Assembly (NCBI GenBank): GCA_012511525.1
Contig: JAAZFW010000507.1
Coordinates: forward strand, 1 to 5,470
Reading direction: 5' to 3'
Source: Clostridiaceae bacterium
GTDB taxonomy: Bacteria > Bacillota > Clostridia > Saccharofermentanales > UBA5734
DNA: 5,470 bases
A program made the translations under genes and the position numbers. Positions 1-4,436 of this stretch are shown one piece after another (position 1 is the first letter of the stretch; each line of letters opens with the position of its first letter). The notes under the pieces were generated by a model. It was not told the DNA's origin. It saw only the letters and a list, made by a program, of their open reading frames with translations, and did no database searches.

Positions 1-419
1 AGGTGCTGACCCCGCGTTTCGGTCCGCGCCAGCGTTTTGCCATGATCCTCACCGACGCCGAACTGTCTTCGGACCCGCTGCTGGACAAGCCGGTCTGCAC
101 GCGCTGCGGCCGCTGCATCAGCATCTGCCCGCTCCAGGCCCTGGACGGCGCCAAGATCGAAGAAATCGAAATCTGCGGCATCAAGATGCCCGTCGCCTCT
201 TGTGACTGGAAGCAATGCGCCATCTGCAAGAACGGCGCCGTGCCTGGCCGCGACGGTGTCGACCGCCTGGCGGCGCTCTGCGTCCGGACCTGCGTCGACG
301 AACTCGACCGGGCCAAGAGGCTCGACAATGTCTTTGAACAAGGGTTCCGCAAACGCCAGGCATGGGGCAAGAACGAGTTCGGCGAGGTTGTCGAAATCGT
401 CGAAGGAGGCCAAAAATGA
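1..419 (+). CDS. RdhA/QueG-like 4Fe-4S protein, short form A1 (5' truncated)
   Basis: C-terminal half of a short-form iron-sulfur protein; about 133 residues are missing, judged against A3, whose Gln133-Ile134-Leu135-Thr136 aligns with the first codons here. Codons run in phase from base 3, and the GTG there is an internal codon, not a start. The visible part has TPRFGPRQR, a Leu-Thr-Asp-Ala element, and C-x2-C-x2-C-x3-C-P (bases 96-131), which should bind one [4Fe-4S] cluster. Further cysteines follow: Ile-Cys-Gly (visible residue 58), C67, CAIC (72-75) with Asn-Gly, and C-x-R-T-C (93-97). The last elements recur in A2 and A3 and are candidates for a second cluster, but C67 is unique to A1. 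The family likeness is to the C-terminal cluster region of reductive dehalogenases and epoxyqueuosine reductase. The stop overlaps the B1 start (ATGA), so the two are probably translationally coupled. The reaction is unknown. A plain ferredoxin is less likely, given the conserved upstream core seen in its full-length paralogues. Confidence 0.85.
   Translation, partial: VLTPRFGPRQRFAMILTDAELSSDPLLDKPVCTRCGRCISICPLQALDGAKIEEIEICGIKMPVASCDWKQCAICKNGAVPGRDGVDRLAALCVRTCVDELDRAKRLDNVFEQGFRKRQAWGKNEFGEVVEIVEGGQK
403..409 (+). promoter_or_regulatory. Shine-Dalgarno site for B1
   Basis: AAGGAGG lies 6 nt before the ATG at 416 and inside the last codons of A1. It fixes the B1 start at 416 rather than the in-frame upstream ATG at 362, which has no such site and would overlap A1 by 58 nt. 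Confidence 0.85.
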
Positions 420-1519
420 GACTGACGTCGCAAATGATCAAGGACAAGGCGAAGGAACTGGGCATCGACTGCATCGCCATCGGCAGCATCGACCGCTACA
501 AGGACGCGCCGCCCCTGATGAACCCGAAAAACTATTTTCCGGAGTGCAAGTCGGTCATCATGCTGGCCATGCGCATCCCGCGCGGCTCGTACCGCGGCAT
601 CATCGAAGGCACCCACTGGCACAACTACACCTTCTACTCGTACAACCGCCTGAACACGCTGTTCCGCCCCAAGCTGACCTACGCCATGGCCTGCTTTATC
701 GAGGACATGGGCTGGGAAGCCATCCCGCACTATCCGGCCGTCTGTGAGCGCATGGGCGAAGGCGAACCGGTCGCGCCGGGCAAGCTGCCCAATGTCGCGA
801 TGAGCGTGCGCATCATGGGCGTCGGCGCCGGTCTGGGCGAGATGGGCCATGCCAAAGTGTTCATGACGCCCGAGTTCGGACCGCGCGTCCGGTTGGGCAT
901 GATCATGACCGACGCCGAGCTGGAGCCCGACCCGATCATCAAGCCGGGCACGCTGTGCAACCAGTGCGGCCGCTGCGTGATCGACTGCCCCGGCAAGGCG
1001 ATTCCGCCGGCCCGGACGATTGACAAGGACCTGCACATCAACGTCGGCGGCGAGGACATCCATTGGGGAGACGTCGACATGGGCCGCTGCACGATGACCC
1101 ACCATGGCCTCAACAACCGGATCTCGCCGTTCCTGAAAAAGGACCTGCCCAACCTCGAGATGGACGTGCAGAACATGAACATTACCGAGGAAGAGGCATA
1201 TCGCATGACCTATACCATCGCCCAGGGCACCTGGGGATCGGTTTACGACCAGCCGGACAACTCGATTATCCATTATTACAAGTACGTCCTGAGCCATGTC
1301 GGCTACTTCGCGATCTGCGGCGCGCGCGGCTGCATCTGCAGCTGTATGGATTCGCTGGAGAAGCGCAAGGCGATCAAGAACCTGTTCCATAATCCGCTCT
1401 ACAAGCGCCCCCTCTGGATGTTGCCCTGGCAGCAGAAGGAAAAGGTCGGCCGCATCAACGCCTGGCGTGAAGAGTACTTGGACAAGCGCGATCCATCCAT
1501 GCGCAAAAATGAATACTGA
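416..1519 (+). CDS. RdhA/QueG-like 4Fe-4S protein, long form B1
   Basis: 367-residue soluble protein of the reductive dehalogenase/QueG type. The N-terminal half has AKELGIDCIAIGSIDRY (12-28), a hydrophobic strand with MRIPRGSYRG (52-61), an aromatic block GTHWHNYTFYSYNRLNT (65-81) and CFIEDMGWEAIP (93-104). That last stretch resembles the Phe-Ile-Arg-x-Leu-Gly-Tyr-x-Ala-Ile-Pro stretch of RdhA proteins. Next come GAGLGEMG (137-144), TPEFGPRVRLG (151-161) and the cluster motif C181/C184/C187/C191-Pro. A B-specific tail has C225 in MGRCTMTHHGLNNR and CGARGCICSCMDSLEKR (301-317). The family knowledge suggests a corrinoid plus two [4Fe-4S] clusters, but the second cysteine motif is not the RdhA or QueG one, so its ligands are inferred. 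No Tat signal or membrane segment is visible. The substrate is unknown. A housekeeping queuosine role is unlikely because five paralogues lie together. B1 overlaps A1 by 4 nt and is followed by A2 after 26 nt. Confidence 0.88.
   Translation: MRLTSQMIKDKAKELGIDCIAIGSIDRYKDAPPLMNPKNYFPECKSVIMLAMRIPRGSYRGIIEGTHWHNYTFYSYNRLNTLFRPKLTYAMACFIEDMGWEAIPHYPAVCERMGEGEPVAPGKLPNVAMSVRIMGVGAGLGEMGHAKVFMTPEFGPRVRLGMIMTDAELEPDPIIKPGTLCNQCGRCVIDCPGKAIPPARTIDKDLHINVGGEDIHWGDVDMGRCTMTHHGLNNRISPFLKKDLPNLEMDVQNMNITEEEAYRMTYTIAQGTWGSVYDQPDNSIIHYYKYVLSHVGYFAICGARGCICSCMDSLEKRKAIKNLFHNPLYKRPLWMLPWQQKEKVGRINAWREEYLDKRDPSMRKNEY
575..609 (+). repeat. 35-bp exact direct repeat in B1 (copy 1)
   Basis: This stretch is identical to 3463-3497 and lies at the same place in both genes (offset 2888, as for the start codons). 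It encodes IPRGSYRGIIEG. It is the longest exact match I followed between B1 and B2 and reflects duplication or gene conversion rather than a mobile repeat. Confidence 0.85.
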
Positions 1520-1532
1520 CCGATATCGGGTC

Positions 1533-1540
1533 AAGGAGGT
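1533..1540 (+). promoter_or_regulatory. Shine-Dalgarno site for A2
   Basis: AAGGAGGT ends 5 nt before the ATG at 1546, which sets the A2 start. The ATG at 1541 reads Met-Ala-stop and is too close to the site. A short inverted repeat (TGACC 1517-1521 with GGTCA 1529-1533) touches the upstream edge of the site. Confidence 0.85.
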
Positions 1541-1545
1541 ATGGC

Positions 1546-2391
1546 ATGAACGAGTTTAAGAAGGCTATCCAGGCGAAAGCCAAGGACCTGCAAATCGATC
1601 TGGTCGGTTTTGCCGCTAGGGACCGCTTTGTCGGTTTGGATCCGCAGCACGACCCCTTCAGCATTTTTCCGGAAGGACATACGGTCATCCTGGTCGGACA
1701 GATGATCCCGCGCGGCACGCTGCGCGGCGTCGAAGATGGAACCGATGTCAATTCCTACAGCAACTTCGGCTATTCGTGGCTGGACAACCAGTTTGTCGCC
1801 CAGTCCACCTATGACCTGGTCCGCTTTATCGAGGACGCCGGTTGGGAAGCCTGCCCGATTTTCCCCAACCCGATGTCGACCACCGCGATGGGCATTTCGG
1901 TCGCCAGAGGGCGTCCGGCCCCCAACGTGACACCGGACTTCGACTATGCGGCCGTCGCCTGCGGTTTGGGCGAGCTGGGCTTCAACCAGGAGATCCTGAC
2001 CCCGCAGCTGGGCCACCGCCAGCGTTTCCAGATGATTATCACGGACGCCGAGCTGGAGTCCGATCCGTTATTGGAAACATCGGTCTGTGCCCGCTGCAAC
2101 GCCTGCGTCGACGCCTGCCCGCTGGGCGCGATCAGCAAGGACAAGACCATTACCCGCACGATCTGCGGCAAAACGTTCGAAATGGCCGAGATCAACTTCG
2201 AGCTGTGCAAGAAATGCCCCAACGGCGGGATGGCCAACCGGCTGCACCCGACCGGCAAGCCGGACCGCTATGCGGCCATCTGCAACCGCACCTGCCTGGC
2301 GGAACTGGAAAAACGCGGCATCGGCGAGATGAAGCGGGCCTTCCGCACCCAGGAGCCCTGGAAAAAGAATCGCCGCGGCGATCTGCTCTGA
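1546..2391 (+). CDS. RdhA/QueG-like 4Fe-4S protein, short form A2
   Basis: 281-residue protein and the most complete view of the short form. The N-terminal half aligns with B1 and B2: AKDLQIDLVGFAARDRF (12-28), FPEGHTVILVG (41-51), PRGTLRGVEDGT (55-66) and FIEDAGWEACP (94-104). Then come CGLGELG (139-145), TPQLGHRQR (152-160), IITDAEL (164-170) and C181/C184/C187/C191-Pro for one [4Fe-4S] cluster. The C-terminal cysteines are C207 (Ile-Cys-Gly), C221-x2-C224 followed by Pro-Asn-Gly, and C246-x3-C250 (CNRTC). They are likely ligands of a second cluster, by conservation with A1 and A3. GHRQR replaces the GPRQR of the other two. The protein looks soluble, with no signal peptide. It has no B partner directly downstream, being followed by A3 after 62 nt that hold a hairpin. 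An electron-transfer or cobamide-reductase role is inferred; the substrate is unknown. Confidence 0.88.
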   Translation: MNEFKKAIQAKAKDLQIDLVGFAARDRFVGLDPQHDPFSIFPEGHTVILVGQMIPRGTLRGVEDGTDVNSYSNFGYSWLDNQFVAQSTYDLVRFIEDAGWEACPIFPNPMSTTAMGISVARGRPAPNVTPDFDYAAVACGLGELGFNQEILTPQLGHRQRFQMIITDAELESDPLLETSVCARCNACVDACPLGAISKDKTITRTICGKTFEMAEINFELCKKCPNGGMANRLHPTGKPDRYAAICNRTCLAELEKRGIGEMKRAFRTQEPWKKNRRGDLL

Positions 2392-2398
2392 GCGCGAG

Positions 2399-2427
2399 GA
2401 AGGCAGGATGAGATTCATCCTGCCTTC
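2399..2427 (+). other. Perfect hairpin between A2 and A3
   Basis: Twelve perfect base pairs join 2399-2410 with 2416-2427 around a 5-nt loop (AGATT); an additional A-T pair is possible, leaving a 3-nt loop. A second copy of the right-arm core CTGCCTT lies at 2431-2437 and can also pair with AAGGCAG at 2400-2406, so two mutually exclusive folds are possible. No U-run follows, only TGTCTGCC. A classical intrinsic terminator is therefore doubtful; an RNA processing or stability element, or a leaky attenuator, is as plausible. It sits directly upstream of the A3 ribosome binding site. Confidence 0.75.
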
Positions 2428-2440
2428 TGTCTGCCTTGAA

Positions 2441-2446
2441 GGGAGG
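2441..2446 (+). promoter_or_regulatory. Shine-Dalgarno site for A3
   Basis: GGGAGG lies 7 nt before the ATG at 2454. This favours 2454 over the in-frame TTG at 2436, which would lie upstream of the site. The resulting N-terminus (MEQLKQAILKQAG) also matches A2 in length. Confidence 0.8.
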
Positions 2447-2453
2447 CTTTGCG

Positions 2454-3290
2454 ATGGAACAGCTAAAACAGGCTATCCTGAAACAAGCCGGCGAATCCTG
2501 GGTCGATCTGATCGGCTTCGCCGCCCGGGACCGGTTTGCCGCCTTAGACGGCGCAGCCAATCCGTTCAGTTTGTTTCCGGAAGGCAAGACCGTGATCATG
2601 GTCGGGCGCCGCATCACCCGAGGAGCCCTGCGCGGTGTCGAGGAAGGCACCAACCTGGCCGATTACAGCATGTTCGGCCAGTCCTGGCTGAACGACACCT
2701 TCTTGTCCCAAAGTACCTTTGACCTGGTCCACTGCCTGGAGCGGGCCGGCTGGGAAGCGATGCCGGTCATGCCCGGAAAGTCGTCGCCCGGTGTGGATTT
2801 TGCCTATGCCGCGGTCGCCTGCGGCCTGGCGGAAATCGGGTTTGACGGCCAGATCCTGACGCCCCGATTCGGGCCGCGCCAGCGCTGGCACATGATCCTG
2901 ACCGACGCCCCGCTGTCGTCGGATCCGTTGCTGGATCGGACCGTCTGCGACCATTGCGGGTTATGCGCCGACCTGTGCCCGTTGGGCGCGATTGACAAAG
3001 ATAAGACCGTCACCCGCCAGATCTGCTCCAAAACGTTCGAAATCGCAACGGTTGATTTCGAACGGTGCAAAAAGTGCCCCAATGGCGTTTTGGGTCCCGT
3101 GGACAGCCTCGGACAGCCGGACCGCACGGCGATGTTCTGCAGCCGCACCTGCATCGAACACCTGAACCAACAAGGTCTTGTCGAGAACCGTTTCAAACAG
3201 CCCCTGCGCAAGCGCCCGGCGTGGCGTCAGGATGCCGACGGACGGCCTTTGCCGGCGCTGGACGGCGCAGGCAAGCCTGTTCAGGATTGA
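2454..3290 (+). CDS. RdhA/QueG-like 4Fe-4S protein, short form A3
   Basis: 278-residue paralogue of A2. The shared N-terminal part includes VDLIGFAARDRFAALDG (17-33), FPEGKTVIMVG (41-51), TRGALRGVEEGT (55-66) and LERAGWEAMP (95-104). Then CGLAEIG (123-129) replaces the usual Gly-Leu-Gly-Glu, followed by TPRFGPRQR (136-144), ILTDAPL (148-154) and C165/C168/C171/C175-Pro. The second set of cysteines is C191, C205-x2-C208-Pro-Asn-Gly and C229-x3-C233 (CSRTC). Against A2 it lacks about 16 residues between the N-terminal half and the glycine turn, and its C-terminal tail is about 13 residues longer. The middle (TPRFGPRQR, SSDPLLD) is closer to A1 than to A2. It ends 13 nt before B2, so it is probably the partner of B2 as A1 is of B1. 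Cytoplasmic iron-sulfur redox function is inferred; the substrate is unknown. Confidence 0.88.
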   Translation: MEQLKQAILKQAGESWVDLIGFAARDRFAALDGAANPFSLFPEGKTVIMVGRRITRGALRGVEEGTNLADYSMFGQSWLNDTFLSQSTFDLVHCLERAGWEAMPVMPGKSSPGVDFAYAAVACGLAEIGFDGQILTPRFGPRQRWHMILTDAPLSSDPLLDRTVCDHCGLCADLCPLGAIDKDKTVTRQICSKTFEIATVDFERCKKCPNGVLGPVDSLGQPDRTAMFCSRTCIEHLNQQGLVENRFKQPLRKRPAWRQDADGRPLPALDGAGKPVQD

Positions 3291-3291
3291 C

Positions 3292-3298
3292 GGGAGGT
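3292..3298 (+). promoter_or_regulatory. Shine-Dalgarno site for B2
   Basis: GGGAGGT ends 5 nt before the ATG at 3304. This sets the start there and rejects the in-frame ATG at 3178, which lies inside A3 and would add 42 residues with no counterpart in B1. Confidence 0.85.
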
Positions 3299-3303
3299 GC
3301 CCC

Positions 3304-4413
3304 ATGGAACTGACCTCAAAACTGCTTAAAGAAAAAGCCAGGGAACTGGGCATCGACTGCATCGGCATCGGCAGCGTCGACCGTTACAAGGATGCGCCGG
3401 TCATGTTCAGCCCGCTGACCCTCTACCCGGACTGCAAGACAGTCATCACCCTGGCCATGCGGATCCCGCGCGGCTCGTACCGCGGCATCATCGAAGGGAC
3501 GCACTGGCACAACTACACGTTCTATTCCTACAACCGCCTGAACACGATCTTCCGCCCGCGTCTGACCTATGCCCTGACCTGCTTTATCGAGGATTTCGGC
3601 TGGGAAGCGATGCCCCATTATCCAGGCGGACCGGAAGTGTCAGGCCGCCTGGAACCGCTCGCCCCGGGCAAACTGCCGCCGGAAGTCGCCTTATCGGCCC
3701 GGATTATGGCGGCCGGGACCGGAATGGGCGAGATCGGGCACAGCAAGGTCTTCCTGACGCCTGAGTTCGGCCCCCGCATACGCATCGGCATGATCCTGAC
3801 CGACGCCGAACTGGAGCCGGATCCGGTGCTGCCAACCGGGACCATCTGCAATTCCTGTGGCCGCTGCGTGACAGACTGCCCCGGCAACGCCATTCCGCGC
3901 ACCCGGGAAAAGGACCGTCCGGATGTATCCATCCAGGTCGGTTCGGAGAAGCTGCACTGGGGCGATGTGGACATGGGCCGCTGCACGCTGACCCACCACG
4001 GGCTCAACAACCGCATCTCACCGTTTTTGAAAAAGGACCTGCCCAACTTTGCCCTCGATGTCACCCAGGCCGACATGACCGAAGAGGAAGCCTACATGCT
4101 GACCCATGTCATCGCCGGCGGCACCTGGGGCCGCAAGTTCGGCGCCCCCGACGATTCCATGATCCATTACTACCGCTATATCCGCGGCCATGTCGGCTAT
4201 TTCGCCCTCTGCGGCGCCCGCGGCTGCATCTGTGCCTGCATGGATTCGCTCGAGAAACGCAAGGCGATCAAGAACCTGTTTAAAAACCCGCTGTTCAAAC
4301 GCAAGCTGTGGATTTTGCCGGTCAAGCCGGAAAAGAAAATCGGCCGGTTGAACCTGTCGCGCGAGACCTATCTCGACAAGCGTTATCCGGGACTGCGTGA
4401 CCGCGAATATTGA
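3304..4413 (+). CDS. RdhA/QueG-like 4Fe-4S protein, long form B2
   Basis: 369-residue close paralogue of B1, collinear from the first codon. Strongly kept blocks are AMRIPRGSYRGIIEGT (51-66), HWHNYTFYSYNRLNT (67-81), CFIEDFGWEAMPHYP (93-107), GTGMGEIGHSKVF (138-150), TPEFGPRIRIG (152-162), C182/C185/C188/C192-Pro, MGRCTLTHHGLNNR (224-237, C227) and CGARGCICACMDSLEKR (303-319). The first cysteine set should hold one [4Fe-4S] cluster; C303, C308, C310 and C312, perhaps with C227, are candidates for another. The region between the N-terminal half and the glycine turn is the least conserved against B1. The His/Trp/Tyr-rich block at 65-81 is identical in both B proteins but not in the A proteins, so it may mark a B-specific active site or cofactor pocket. 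No signal peptide or membrane segment is visible. It follows A3 by 13 nt and precedes the PLP enzyme gene by 23 nt. The reaction is unknown. Confidence 0.88.
   Translation: MELTSKLLKEKARELGIDCIGIGSVDRYKDAPVMFSPLTLYPDCKTVITLAMRIPRGSYRGIIEGTHWHNYTFYSYNRLNTIFRPRLTYALTCFIEDFGWEAMPHYPGGPEVSGRLEPLAPGKLPPEVALSARIMAAGTGMGEIGHSKVFLTPEFGPRIRIGMILTDAELEPDPVLPTGTICNSCGRCVTDCPGNAIPRTREKDRPDVSIQVGSEKLHWGDVDMGRCTLTHHGLNNRISPFLKKDLPNFALDVTQADMTEEEAYMLTHVIAGGTWGRKFGAPDDSMIHYYRYIRGHVGYFALCGARGCICACMDSLEKRKAIKNLFKNPLFKRKLWILPVKPEKKIGRLNLSRETYLDKRYPGLRDREY
3463..3497 (+). repeat. 35-bp exact direct repeat in B2 (copy 2)
   Basis: Second copy of the 575-609 repeat, in register in the paralogous gene. The flanking bases diverge mostly at third codon positions, so coding constraint explains part of the match. 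Confidence 0.85.
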
Positions 4414-4422
4414 ATCGAACCG

Positions 4423-4430
4423 AAGGAGGA
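4423..4430 (+). promoter_or_regulatory. Shine-Dalgarno site for the PLP enzyme gene
   Basis: AAGGAGGA ends 6 nt before the ATG at 4437 and lies in the 23-nt gap after B2. It defines the start of the last gene and supports co-translation from the same transcript. Confidence 0.85.
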
Positions 4431-4436
4431 CCCTAC

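Noticed and set aside
202..747. Plus-strand frame overlapping A1 and B1
   Set aside because: It is out of frame with both conserved proteins, with low-complexity Arg/Ala/Ser/His-rich composition typical of a shifted reading of GC-rich codons.
730..1206. Long open frame on the minus strand inside B1
   Set aside because: It lies antisense to a clearly conserved protein, has no family motif I recognise, and a matching antisense frame appears over B2 (3618-4076), as expected from shared GC-rich codon use.
1842..2411. Plus-strand frame inside A2
   Set aside because: Shifted reading of A2, rich in Arg/Gly/Pro, with no recognisable motif.
2399..2437. Intrinsic transcription terminator after A2
   Set aside because: The stem is strong but no U-tract follows, and the same-family gene continues 62 nt later with its own ribosome binding site.
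3618..4076. Long open frame on the minus strand inside B2
   Set aside because: Mirror of B2 codons and the counterpart of the B1 antisense frame; no ribosome binding site or family signature was seen.
416..4413. Annotation as housekeeping epoxyqueuosine reductase (QueG)
   Set aside because: The fold family fits, but five tandem paralogues, RdhA-like TPEFGPR elements and non-QueG second cysteine motifs argue against a queuosine role.
416..4413. Annotation as respiratory reductive dehalogenase
   Set aside because: No Tat signal, no RdhB anchor, shorter length and a different second cluster motif; only the core resemblance supports it.
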